From: Paenibacillus sp. OV219
Lineage (GTDB): Bacteria > Bacillota > Bacilli > Paenibacillales > Paenibacillaceae
Direction of reading: 5' to 3'
DNA: 64,000 bases
NCBI RefSeq assembly: GCF_900110075.1
Contig: NZ_FOCJ01000001.1
Span: 1,215,886 to 1,279,885 of the forward strand
Part shown: positions 1-8,595 of the stretch, in pieces
Position numbering within the stretch: the stretch's first letter is position 1
Layout: the number at the start of each line of letters is the position of its first letter
The notes under the pieces: generated by a model
What the model saw: the letters and a program-made list of their open reading frames with translations, nothing else
What the model was told of the DNA's origin: nothing
Database searches by the model: none
Position numbers and translations under genes: made by a program

Positions 1-125
1 CATTGCCACATCTCGCCGGATTTTCGCCAATGTGTATCCCAGGAGGACACACATTGCCTCATCTCGTCGGTTTCCCACCTATGTGTATCCCAGGAGGACA
101 CACATTGTCTCATCTCGTCGGTTTT
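1..125. repeat. 51-bp tandem repeat, 2.4 copies
   Basis: Two full 51-bp units (1-51 and 52-102) and a partial third unit from 103 begin with CATTG and carry the shared core TGTGTATCCCAGGAGGACAC. Because 51 is divisible by three, the array stays open as a 17-residue repeat (core MCIPGGHT). TGTGT...ACACA inside each unit is a small imperfect inverted repeat. The array probably continues upstream of the window, and no gene can be assigned to it. Confidence 0.85.
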
Positions 126-288
126 CTCTTTATCCTCCTTGTTCCTTGCGTCGCGAGGAAGTGGATTCCCTATCTAATTTTGGATAAATAGGACTTTGGA
201 AACAGGATTTTCCTTATGGATGTCGAATCATGTGATGCTGTGGTCATGCCTAGCCAATCATACCTATACCACGGATGGAGGATTCGAC

Positions 289-1566
289 ATGTTTTGTGTA
301 CAATGCGGAAACCGCCTGCTGGAGGAAAGCAAGTTTTGCAGCAAATGCGGTACTCCGGTTCCAGCGAGTGAACCGATACCACCTGAGGTGCTTGAAGAGC
401 TGTCATCGGGCGAGAGTGAGACGGCTGCTTCACTTGCCATTGCGAGTCCCGCTTATGAGGAACACCTAAACAGAGAAGAGGCGGAGGCACCAGTCGATCG
501 GAAACATTCGGCTGTAGCCAAATCGCGTACCGTGCTGTGGGTGCTGCTTCCGATTATGAGCTTCCTGCTCGTCTCGATCGGAATCGCAGGGGACTATCTG
601 TATCAGCAGCATATAACGAAACAGGTTGAAGCGATGATCCGAACAGCGGAGCAGCTGTCTTTGGACGGCAAGTATGCCGAAGGCCAGCAACAGATCGAGC
701 TTGCATTGAAGAAGCGCCCTTCGCATCCGGTACTACTGAATGATCAAGCCGTTCTGGCTGATGTTCTTAAGCTGGTTGGAACCATACAATCGATGGACCA
801 CCAGGTGGAAGCGAAGCAATATGAGCAAGCACTCAAGGCAGTCTCGGAGCTGAAGAAGTCAATTGCCTCGCGGAATGGCGCGGTGTTTACACGACTTGCC
901 AGCCAAGCTTCACTCAAGGAAGAGACGTTTACCGTTCTTCAGGTGACCGACCGCCTTGCTAAACGGAAGACCGTGACAGAGCTCGTGCCGCTGCTTGCGG
1001 ACCTTAAACCATACTCTGGGGAGGCAGCGAAGAAAGCGATACAACAAGTGAAGCAGAAAATCGTCGACCTCTCCTATGAGAAAGCGTCGAAGGAGCTGCA
1101 AGCGAAGAACTTTGAACAAGCGCTGCAGACAGTCGATGGCGCGCTCAAGCAAGACGTCCAGAATGCGAAGCTGCTTTCGCTGCAGAAGATGATAACTACA
1201 AAGCAGAAGGCGTTCGAAGAAGCGGAGCAGCAGCGAATTCAGAAGGCGATTGAGGCATCGACAAAGGAGGATGTGCGCAATCGGACAGAAGGTGTCCAAT
1301 TGGTCGACATCCACACCGGCGTAGATGATTATGGCAACTTCGTGGTAAGCGGTACGGTGAAGAACGTCGCGACAAGATCGGTCAACTACGTGACTGTTTA
1401 TTACGACATCCTCGACAGTTGGGGGAATGTCCTCTACAGCGATACGCTCTATGTAACGCCATACGATTTGCCAATTGGCGAGCAAGGTAGCTTCACGAAT
1501 AGCTACTATAATGATGGCTCATTGTCATCGGTGAATGTAACTCGTATCGAATGGCAGTTGGAATAG
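289..1566 (+). CDS. Zinc-ribbon membrane protein with C-terminal FxLYD-type domain
   Basis: Predicted 425-aa membrane-anchored protein of unknown role. The N-terminus has two CxxC knuckles (CVQCG near residue 4, CSKCG near 19), a typical zinc ribbon. An acidic linker follows, then one membrane helix (about residues 85-105, starting VLWVLLPIMSFLLV), an extracellular Lys/Gln/Ala-rich helical region resembling TPR or coiled coil, and a beta-rich C-terminal domain of about 90 residues (GVDDYGNFVVSGTVKN) that matches the FxLYD style. The ATG at 289 was chosen because GGATGGAGG lies just upstream and the zinc ribbon starts there; the longer open frame from 196 adds an unlikely leader. The protease gene follows 15 bp later, so the two probably form an operon. 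Confidence 0.8.
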   Translation: MFCVQCGNRLLEESKFCSKCGTPVPASEPIPPEVLEELSSGESETAASLAIASPAYEEHLNREEAEAPVDRKHSAVAKSRTVLWVLLPIMSFLLVSIGIAGDYLYQQHITKQVEAMIRTAEQLSLDGKYAEGQQQIELALKKRPSHPVLLNDQAVLADVLKLVGTIQSMDHQVEAKQYEQALKAVSELKKSIASRNGAVFTRLASQASLKEETFTVLQVTDRLAKRKTVTELVPLLADLKPYSGEAAKKAIQQVKQKIVDLSYEKASKELQAKNFEQALQTVDGALKQDVQNAKLLSLQKMITTKQKAFEEAEQQRIQKAIEASTKEDVRNRTEGVQLVDIHTGVDDYGNFVVSGTVKNVATRSVNYVTVYYDILDSWGNVLYSDTLYVTPYDLPIGEQGSFTNSYYNDGSLSSVNVTRIEWQLE

Positions 1567-1581
1567 GAGGGGGCATACAAC

Positions 1582-2742
1582 ATGAGACTAAGAAGCTGGT
1601 TATCGATATCATTATCTGTGTTTATCTTACTGGGAGGCACAGCAGCCGTATATATGCTAGACCAGAGATGGGACAACCCTGTTGTGGAAGCTGCGTCGGC
1701 ACTTGGCAAGCCGGGGATGAATCCTTCTGCGGCTCAAGTGAAGCATAGTTTAAAAGAATTGATCCAAGTGGATCAGAAGAAGGTCGTCTCCATCGAGGTG
1801 GACGTAGAGGAAGGCAAGGCAACCGGTTCGGGCTTTATCTATAATGACAAAGGCGATATTGTCACCAACGCGCACGTCGTCTTGGATGCGACAGGAATTA
1901 CGGTCAAAGCTTCCGACGGTAGTTTGTATGTGGGCAAGCTAATCGGGATTAATCCGGAGAAGGATATCGCCCTGCTTCGTGCCGAAGGGCTTGCAGGTCG
2001 TGAGCCGCTTGCGATCGATGCGGAGACGAATGTCGACATCGGCGATGAAGTGATGGCTTTCGGCAGTCCGCTCGGGCTAGACAATACAGTGACGACGGGC
2101 ATCATAAGCGGCGTCGACCGGGATTTCGAGATTGAAGAGACGAACTATAAGGGGCTATATCAAATTTCCGCTCCGATTACGCATGGTAATAGCGGAGGAC
2201 CGCTTGTCCTGCAGGCAAGCGGCAAAGTGATCGGAATTAATACGGCTGTCCAAGAGCAGGGGGCGATCGGATTCAGCATCCCAATCGGGCAAGTCAAGGC
2301 GATGCTCGAAGCGTGGAGCCAGCATCCCGATGAGGAGTTGGCGAAACGGTCAACCGCGACTTCGGGTACGGGCGGCACAGATAACGAAGTGTACACGAAG
2401 GAAGCGATGTCGGATGGAGCGGATTATATCGTCCAACGGTTTTATGAGAGTATTGGAAGCAAGGACTACGTGAACGCGTACAGCTTGCTCGGTAGCGATT
2501 GGCAGACGAAGACGGATTACGAAGCGTTCCGAAAAGGCTACCTGTACACGCTTGAAGTCTACATAAAGAATATCTCGATTACATCGGCTGACTCGCAATC
2601 CGCGATCGTTGATGTCATCATTGAAGCGACAGAAGATAAGCAGGGCAGCGATGTTGTTGTAAACTCCTACAGCGTACAATACACAGTCAAGCCGGAGAAT
2701 GGATTGCTGAAATTGATTTCAGGAAAAGGGAAGAAATTATAA
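1582..2742 (+). CDS. HtrA/DegP-like trypsin-type serine protease, no PDZ domain
   Basis: 386-aa membrane-anchored serine protease. A single N-terminal helix (SLSVFILLGGTAAVYML) anchors it outside the membrane. The trypsin-like domain shows the full triad: His in VTNAHVV, Asp in DIALLRAE and Ser in THGNSGGPL. Typical HtrA proteins continue into a PDZ domain. Here the last ~110 residues instead resemble an NTF2-like fold (YIVQRFYESIGSKDYVNAYS). The ribosome site GGAGGGGG overlaps the stop codon of the upstream zinc-ribbon gene, which suggests coupled translation. Role inferred: envelope protein quality control or regulated proteolysis, perhaps with the zinc-ribbon partner. Confidence 0.87.
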   Translation: MRLRSWLSISLSVFILLGGTAAVYMLDQRWDNPVVEAASALGKPGMNPSAAQVKHSLKELIQVDQKKVVSIEVDVEEGKATGSGFIYNDKGDIVTNAHVVLDATGITVKASDGSLYVGKLIGINPEKDIALLRAEGLAGREPLAIDAETNVDIGDEVMAFGSPLGLDNTVTTGIISGVDRDFEIEETNYKGLYQISAPITHGNSGGPLVLQASGKVIGINTAVQEQGAIGFSIPIGQVKAMLEAWSQHPDEELAKRSTATSGTGGTDNEVYTKEAMSDGADYIVQRFYESIGSKDYVNAYSLLGSDWQTKTDYEAFRKGYLYTLEVYIKNISITSADSQSAIVDVIIEATEDKQGSDVVVNSYSVQYTVKPENGLLKLISGKGKKL

Positions 2743-2753
2743 AGTAAACCATT

Positions 2754-2782
2754 AGCAGACCGCCAATAATTGGCGGTCTGCT
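2754..2782 (+). terminator. Rho-independent terminator after the protease gene
   Basis: A near-perfect hairpin, GCAGACCGCCAA / TTGGCGGTCTGC with a 3-nt loop, begins 12 bp after the stop codon. The tail TTGCATTTT is only moderately T-rich. Confidence 0.8.
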
Positions 2783-2870
2783 TGCATTTTACGAATAATT
2801 TCCAGCTCTAATTGGAACAATGAGGAAACGGATGGAGAGATCCTGAACACGAAGGACGGTGGAGCAAGAA

Positions 2871-4430
2871 GTGGAATTATTTTATCGTTTATTCAAATTG
2901 ATAACTCACCGCCAAATTGTCATGCAGAGGCAGTCCAGAGAGGATCATACGCCAGATCGAGGTACAGTTGAATTAAGCTTGAAAGAGAATCTGGCTAAGT
3001 TGCAGACCATCTTCAGTAAAGCGCCAGATCTGATTATAAGAACGTTTATTTATAAGCAAACAGGTCAGAAGGCGGCACTCGTCTATTTGTGCGGCCTCGT
3101 GGACAAAAATTCGATCAACAATAATGTGCTCTACCAGCTCATGTTCGAGCCGATTGTAGACAATGAACAGATGAGCCATTTACCCATTACGGTCGGTGAT
3201 CTGAAGTCGACGACACAGTGGAGCAATATTGAGCTTATGCTGCTGGAAGGACATAGCATTTTGTTCCTGGATGGCGCAGAGCTGGCGTATTCACTTGATA
3301 CACAAGGCTGGCCGCAGCGTGCGATTTCCGATTCGCAGATCGAAGCGTCGCTGAAAGGCTCACATCAAGGCTTCATCGAATCTGGCTGGCAGAACGTTGC
3401 CCTTATTCGCCGCTTGGTCAGTACCCGAGAGCTGAAGATGGTCGAAATGTATATCGGCAGCAGAGTGCCCTGCAAGGTGACCATTCTATATATGGAGGAT
3501 TTGACGCAGCCGGATCTGCTGCAGGAGCTTGAGAAGCGGTTAAAGGCATTAAATGTGGATTGCATTCTAAATACAGGAGAGCTTGCGGAGTATTTGGAGG
3601 ATCGGCCCTTCTCGCTGTTCCCGCAGTTCATTACAACAGAGCGACCGGATACAGCCGCTTCTCAGCTGCTTCAAGGCCGATTATGTCTCGTCGTTGACCG
3701 CTCATCAAGCGTCTTGATTGCGCCTGTTGGCGTCGCAGCCTTCTTCCAAGGCGTTGATGATTACAGCACGCGCTGGCCGATTGCAACTTTCCTGCGCATC
3801 ATGAGATTCATCGCTTGCTTCGTTGCGGCGTTCTTGCCGGGCATTTATATCGCTTGCATTTCGTTCAATGTGGAAGTTATTCCGCTTGATCTGATTTTGT
3901 CGATCGGTCAGTTTAGAGCTTCAGTCCCGTTCCCTCCATTCATTGAAGCGTTGATCATGGAGATGATGCTTGAGATGCTTCGCGAAGCAGGGGTTCGGCT
4001 GCCTGCGCCTGTCGGTCAAACGGTTGGAATTGTAGGTGGTATCGTTATCGGGCAAGCTGCCGTGCAAGCGGGGATTGTAAGCAATCTGATGGTCGTTGTC
4101 GTGTCTTCAACGGCAGTCGCATCGTTCATTCTTCCCAATTACGATATGGCTGCATCAATTCGGCTGATTCGATTCCCGGTGATGCTGATTGCTTCCTTAT
4201 TCGGCATCATTGGCATCGTCGCATGCTTCATGGGGTTACTCATCCATGTCATCCAATTGAAATCGCTTGGTGAGTCTTACAGCACACCGCTTGCGCCTAT
4301 GCGTCTTGGGGATTGGAAGGATGTCTTCGTTCGGATGCCGCTCTGGAGTATGAAGAAACGGCCGGATAGCATCAGAACGCTGCAGAAGACGAGGATTGGA
4401 CCAAAACGATCTAAAGGTGATGAGGAATAA
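2871..4430 (+). CDS. Spore germination receptor subunit A (GerA family)
   Basis: 519-aa A subunit of a germinant receptor in the spore inner membrane. It has a large soluble N-terminal region with family motifs (VDRSSSVLIAPVG near residue 285) and then about five hydrophobic segments (IMRFIACFVAAFLPGIYIA onward), ending in a basic cytoplasmic tail. The GTG at 2871 is preferred because GGTGGAG stands about six bases upstream; the in-frame GTG at 2859 would leave almost no spacing for a ribosome site. Its stop overlaps the start of the B subunit (TAATG). A, B and C subunits lie in the order seen in gerA operons of Bacillales. Which germinant it senses cannot be read from sequence. Confidence 0.93.
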   Translation: MELFYRLFKLITHRQIVMQRQSREDHTPDRGTVELSLKENLAKLQTIFSKAPDLIIRTFIYKQTGQKAALVYLCGLVDKNSINNNVLYQLMFEPIVDNEQMSHLPITVGDLKSTTQWSNIELMLLEGHSILFLDGAELAYSLDTQGWPQRAISDSQIEASLKGSHQGFIESGWQNVALIRRLVSTRELKMVEMYIGSRVPCKVTILYMEDLTQPDLLQELEKRLKALNVDCILNTGELAEYLEDRPFSLFPQFITTERPDTAASQLLQGRLCLVVDRSSSVLIAPVGVAAFFQGVDDYSTRWPIATFLRIMRFIACFVAAFLPGIYIACISFNVEVIPLDLILSIGQFRASVPFPPFIEALIMEMMLEMLREAGVRLPAPVGQTVGIVGGIVIGQAAVQAGIVSNLMVVVVSSTAVASFILPNYDMAASIRLIRFPVMLIASLFGIIGIVACFMGLLIHVIQLKSLGESYSTPLAPMRLGDWKDVFVRMPLWSMKKRPDSIRTLQKTRIGPKRSKGDEE

Positions 4431-5539
4431 TGGATGCCGTATTAAAGCCTGGAAAAGCTACCCAAATTACGACGCTGCAATTTATCCTCATCATTCACAG
4501 TATGCAGCTTGGAGTAGGCATAATCTCCATACCCAAGGATGTTGCAGCGATTAGCGGGACAGATGGTTGGATCGCGATCATTCTTGGCTGGCTCCTGTCA
4601 ACAGTAGCCAGCCTAATCATTGTACAAGTGATGAAGAAGCATCCGAATGGTACGATCATCGACTTGCTCTCTCATTTTTTTGGCAAATGGATAGGAAAGC
4701 TTGGGATGCTTGTATTTGCATTGTATTTCGCTTTGTACGCTTATCTGATTTTTGACCGAATGGTGATTCTGATTCAAAGCTGGATCATGCAGCAGACCCA
4801 AACATGGGTGCTCATGTTATTGTTTATCCTACCTGCGTATATGCTGATTAAAGGCGGGGTCCGTGACATAGGGCGCTTTTCTGAAGCTACATTCCTCGTT
4901 TCCGTCTGGATGTTCGGTGTACTGGTGACGTTGTTTCATGAGGGCTCTTGGCTGCATCTGCTTCCTGTCCTGAAAGAAGGCTGGATGCCTGTGCTGCGTA
5001 CGGTAAATACGACGATCCTGTCGTTCCTCGGATTTGAATGTGTATTCTTCATCTATCCCTACTTGGAGAAGAAACAATCGGCAGCAGTCGGCGTTATTAT
5101 TGCCAATACGTTTACGATGCTGGTCTATCTCTATGTGACGATCATTTGTTTTGTTGTTCTCAGCCCGGATGAGATTACTTACTTCAACGATACGGTCATT
5201 TCGGTTGTGAAAATTATCGAATTCCGGTTTATCGAGCGGTTCGATTTGGTGATGCTGTCTTGTTACTCCATGGTCATCTCCAAAACATGGATTCCGGCTA
5301 CTTACTTGTCGAGTTACTGCATAAGCCGTTTCTTTACTTTTGGGAAGCATTATATGTACGGCGGGATCATTCTTATCTCGATGGTCGTACTCAATTATTG
5401 CTTGAACTCCGGTTGGAATGAGAGTATTAAAGCGGCTAGTATGTTTAGCAAACTCGGTATAGCGGTGGCATTCATATTCCCATTCTGTCTTTGGCTGTTG
5501 CTTGCGGTAATGACGCAATTCCCGAGGTGGCAGAAATGA
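4430..5539 (+). CDS. Spore germination receptor subunit B (GerB family, APC superfamily)
   Basis: 369-aa integral membrane protein with about ten hydrophobic segments across its length, typical of GerAB/GerKB proteins of the amino acid/polyamine/organocation superfamily. It starts LQFILIIHSMQLGVGIISIP, the usual first helix of this family, thought to form the germinant-binding pocket. The start codon overlaps the stop of the A subunit by one base (TAATG), and its own stop overlaps the start of the C subunit (ATGA), so the three subunits are translationally coupled. It is intact and of normal family length. Confidence 0.92.
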   Translation: MDAVLKPGKATQITTLQFILIIHSMQLGVGIISIPKDVAAISGTDGWIAIILGWLLSTVASLIIVQVMKKHPNGTIIDLLSHFFGKWIGKLGMLVFALYFALYAYLIFDRMVILIQSWIMQQTQTWVLMLLFILPAYMLIKGGVRDIGRFSEATFLVSVWMFGVLVTLFHEGSWLHLLPVLKEGWMPVLRTVNTTILSFLGFECVFFIYPYLEKKQSAAVGVIIANTFTMLVYLYVTIICFVVLSPDEITYFNDTVISVVKIIEFRFIERFDLVMLSCYSMVISKTWIPATYLSSYCISRFFTFGKHYMYGGIILISMVVLNYCLNSGWNESIKAASMFSKLGIAVAFIFPFCLWLLLAVMTQFPRWQK

Positions 5540-6660
5540 GTCGCTTGAAGCGTATTATGCTGCTCGTGCTTGCCATGAGCCTCACGCTAACGGGCTGTAA
5601 GGATCGAGTAGATCTAGAGAATATTACGCTCGTTCTTATGGAAGGCTTGGACCTTGATAAGGACAATAATTTGCTTGTGTATATTTCTAGCCCGGTATTC
5701 AACAAGGAAGCGAAGAAACAGAACGAAGCGACGAAAGTTAAAGCGATCTCGCCTCGTGATTCACGCGGTTATTTGGAAGCGAAAGTATCTGCATTAGTCA
5801 GCACGGGTAAGCTCCAGAACTTGCTAATCAGTAAGAAACTGCTGCAGCAACCCTATTGGTACAAGCTGCTTGATGTGTTTTTTCGAGATGCGAAAGTGCG
5901 CGCAAACGCAAGAATTATTATGGTTGACGGCAATGTAGGGGACGTCGTGTTCTTCGAACCCGATGACAAGCGGAGGCTTCCGCTCCATATCGCTAAATTA
6001 GTTGATACGGCACATGAGCGTAATCTCGTTGAAATGACGACGCTATTCACGATACAGAGACTGATTTACGAGAAAGGTGTTACCCCTTATATCACGGAGC
6101 TGCGCAAGGAACCAAAAGAAATTCGATTAATGGGTACGGCACTGCTCGATAAGAAGGGCAAGTACGTCACATCCATCAATTTGGTGGAGAATGAATTGCT
6201 TCAGATCTTGCAGGATGAGAAATTCCAAGACCTTACGCTTACAGTCGTTCTTCCAGAGAAAGATAAGCCCGGTACGGTCTTTCATATGGGAACGGTTAGT
6301 TTCTATGTGAAGAAAGTAAATCGAAAGATTAGAACTTCCTATAAGGACGGCAGATTCCAGTTTACATTTGACATTGGCTTACCGATTCAGATCACGGAGC
6401 GACTATTCGATTATGATGTGCAGGATGATGCGCATAAGCTGGAGAAAATGATCAATGAGCAACTGGACAATAAACTGCGTGAGCTTGTGGGCAAGTTTCA
6501 GAAGAACAAGGTGGACCCCATTGGACTTGGGTTATTCGCACGGGCGTATCAATACCACAATTGGAAGAAGGTCCAGAACGATTGGCCTGAAGCTTTCGCG
6601 GAGGCAAAGATTGATGTTCATGCCCACACGAGCATTAAAGATTATGGTGAAATCAAATAG
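5536..6660 (+). CDS. Spore germination receptor lipoprotein subunit C (Ger(x)C family)
   Basis: 374-aa lipoprotein subunit of the germinant receptor. A short signal peptide ends in the lipobox LTLTGC at about residue 20, where diacylglycerol would be attached. The rest is the Ger(x)C fold, with the typical VLMEGLDLD start and the C-terminal stretch KNKVDPIGLGLFARAYQYHNW. The ATG at 5536 was chosen because it overlaps the upstream stop as ATGA, has GAGGTGG six bases before it and puts the signal peptide at the very N-terminus; an open frame from 5491 would add 15 residues before the signal. It is the last gene of the three-gene receptor operon. Confidence 0.93.
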   Translation: MSRLKRIMLLVLAMSLTLTGCKDRVDLENITLVLMEGLDLDKDNNLLVYISSPVFNKEAKKQNEATKVKAISPRDSRGYLEAKVSALVSTGKLQNLLISKKLLQQPYWYKLLDVFFRDAKVRANARIIMVDGNVGDVVFFEPDDKRRLPLHIAKLVDTAHERNLVEMTTLFTIQRLIYEKGVTPYITELRKEPKEIRLMGTALLDKKGKYVTSINLVENELLQILQDEKFQDLTLTVVLPEKDKPGTVFHMGTVSFYVKKVNRKIRTSYKDGRFQFTFDIGLPIQITERLFDYDVQDDAHKLEKMINEQLDNKLRELVGKFQKNKVDPIGLGLFARAYQYHNWKKVQNDWPEAFAEAKIDVHAHTSIKDYGEIK

Positions 6661-6790
6661 TGTGCACTTTTGCACTTCGCGTGAGGAGCCGCGCGAGGTG
6701 CGGAGAGTGTCGGAGCGGCCCGAACGACGCAGCAGGAGAGGATCTGTGCGGCTCGGGCTATATTTTCGTAGGCTCTGGCGAATCTCGTTA

Positions 6791-6819
6791 TTGAGTTGCT
6801 AAGCGCATGACGCTATAAT
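6791..6819 (+). promoter_or_regulatory. Vegetative promoter of the ABC-F gene
   Basis: TTGAGT (6791) and a perfect TATAAT (6814) are separated by 17 bases, 54 bp ahead of the ABC-F start. The stretch 6661-6790 between the ger operon and this promoter is GC-rich and shows no gene. Confidence 0.75.
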
Positions 6820-6872
6820 AGTACGAGAAAAACTGTGAATATATAAAAAGTCTAAGCAGAAAAGGTGCAATT

Positions 6873-8429
6873 ATGAGCATATTAAACGTAGAACGACTTA
6901 GCCACGGCTTCGGTGATCGGGCGATCTTCAATGACGTCTCGTTCCGGCTGCTGAAAGGCGAGCATATCGGACTAATCGGCGCGAACGGCGAAGGTAAGTC
7001 CACTTTCATGAACATTATTACAGGTAAGCTTCAGCCGGATGACGGTAAGGTCGAATGGTCCAAACGGATGCGCGTCGGCTACCTCGATCAGCATGCGGTT
7101 CTGAACAAAGGAATGACGATCCGCGATGTGCTCAAAGGCGCCTTCCAATATTTGTTCGACATGGAACAAGAGATGAACGACATGTATGGCCGCATGGGTG
7201 AAGTGACGCCAGAAGAGCTTGAGCAAATGCTAGAGGACGTAGGTACGATTCAAGATATGTTGACGAATCAGGATTTCTATATGATCGACGCGAAGATTGA
7301 AGAGACGGCGCGCGGTCTCGGCCTCACTGACATTGGTCTTGATCGTGACGTTCATGACCTCTCCGGCGGTCAGCGGACGAAGGTTTTGCTTGCAAAGCTT
7401 CTGCTTGAGAAACCAGACATCCTGCTTCTCGATGAGCCGACGAACTATCTCGATGAGCAGCATATCGAATGGTTGAAGCGTTACTTGAATGAATACGAGA
7501 ATGCCTTCATTCTCATCTCTCACGATATTCCGTTCTTGAACAGCGTTATTAACCTGATCTACCATATGGAAAATCAAGAGCTGAATCGCTATGTGGGCGA
7601 CTACGATCACTTCATGAACGTACATGAAATGAAGAAGTCGCAGCTGGAGTCCGCGTTCAAGCGCCAGCAGCAGGAAATTTCCGATTTGAAAGACTTCGTA
7701 GCCCGCAATAAAGCGAGCGTTGCGACGCGGAATATGGCGATGTCCCGCCAGAAGAAGCTCGATAAGATGGATGTCATCGAACTTGCGAAGGAGAAGCCGA
7801 AGCCGCAGTTCAATTTTAAGGATGCGCGGACTTCCGGTCGACTGATCTTCGAGGCGAATGACCTCGTAATCGGCTACGACTCTCCGCTCTCGAATCCGCT
7901 GAACCTGCGCATGGAACGTGGACAGAAGATCGCCCTTGTCGGTGCCAACGGTATCGGTAAGACGACTTTGCTTCGCAGTATTCTTGGCGAGATCCAAGCT
8001 CTCTCCGGCACGGTACAGCTTGGTGAGACGCTGCACATTGGCTACTTCGAGCAAGAAGCGAAGGACGCGAACTACAATACTTGCATTGATGAGATCTGGA
8101 ACGAGTTCCCTTCCTTCAATCAGTTTGAAGTGCGTGCTGCACTCGCGAAGTGCGGTTTGACGACCAAGCATATTGAGAGCAAAATCACGGTGCTAAGCGG
8201 TGGCGAGAAGGCGAAGGTTCGCCTCTGCAAGCTGATCAACCGTGAGTCTAACTTGCTCGTGCTCGATGAGCCGACGAACCACTTGGACGTTGATGCGAAG
8301 GAAGAGCTGAAGCGTGCGCTCAAGGCGTACAAAGGCAGCATCCTGATGATCTCCCACGAACCGGAATTCTATCGCGATATCGTAACCGAAGTGTGGAACT
8401 GTGAGTCTTGGACGACGAAGGCTTTCTAA
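6873..8429 (+). CDS. ABC-F family ATP-binding protein
   Basis: 518-aa cytoplasmic ATPase with two ABC domains on one chain and no membrane segment, the ABC-F layout. Domain 1 has Walker A GANGEGKS (about residue 36), signature LSGGQ and Walker B LLLDEPTNYLD; domain 2 has GANGIGKT, LSGGE and VLDEPTNHLD. A charged linker rich in Lys and Gln joins them. ABC-F proteins act on the ribosome, either as translation factors or by protecting it from antibiotics. The length and the preserved motifs resemble YkpA/YbiT-type housekeeping members more than dedicated resistance proteins, but this cannot be settled by eye. AAAAGGTG precedes the start. Confidence 0.9.
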   Translation: MSILNVERLSHGFGDRAIFNDVSFRLLKGEHIGLIGANGEGKSTFMNIITGKLQPDDGKVEWSKRMRVGYLDQHAVLNKGMTIRDVLKGAFQYLFDMEQEMNDMYGRMGEVTPEELEQMLEDVGTIQDMLTNQDFYMIDAKIEETARGLGLTDIGLDRDVHDLSGGQRTKVLLAKLLLEKPDILLLDEPTNYLDEQHIEWLKRYLNEYENAFILISHDIPFLNSVINLIYHMENQELNRYVGDYDHFMNVHEMKKSQLESAFKRQQQEISDLKDFVARNKASVATRNMAMSRQKKLDKMDVIELAKEKPKPQFNFKDARTSGRLIFEANDLVIGYDSPLSNPLNLRMERGQKIALVGANGIGKTTLLRSILGEIQALSGTVQLGETLHIGYFEQEAKDANYNTCIDEIWNEFPSFNQFEVRAALAKCGLTTKHIESKITVLSGGEKAKVRLCKLINRESNLLVLDEPTNHLDVDAKEELKRALKAYKGSILMISHEPEFYRDIVTEVWNCESWTTKAF

Positions 8430-8472
8430 ATGTAATGTGAAGCGGCGGCTCCGATGACCTGGCTTGTATGGC

Positions 8473-8495
8473 CAGCTCTTCGGAGCTGTTTTTTT
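8473..8495 (+). terminator. Terminator of the ABC-F gene
   Basis: The hairpin CAGCTC-TTCG-GAGCTG has a stable UUCG-type loop and is followed directly by seven T residues. It lies 44 bp after the stop codon. Confidence 0.9.
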
Positions 8496-8595
8496 ATATA
8501 CAGATATGAAATAAAGGTAATTTGGCGCTTATTCGCTTGACGGTCGATTGGGCAAAAAGCTACATTGTCATTATGTGGAGAGGGGGACGAGTTTC

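Noticed and set aside
4829..5518. 229-codon frame antisense to the GerB gene
   Set aside because: Low-complexity charged protein on the opposite strand of a membrane protein gene, a common artefact.
7230..8171. 313-codon open frame antisense to the ABC-F gene
   Set aside because: It mirrors a strongly conserved ATPase gene; the encoded protein has no recognisable domain and no ribosome site.
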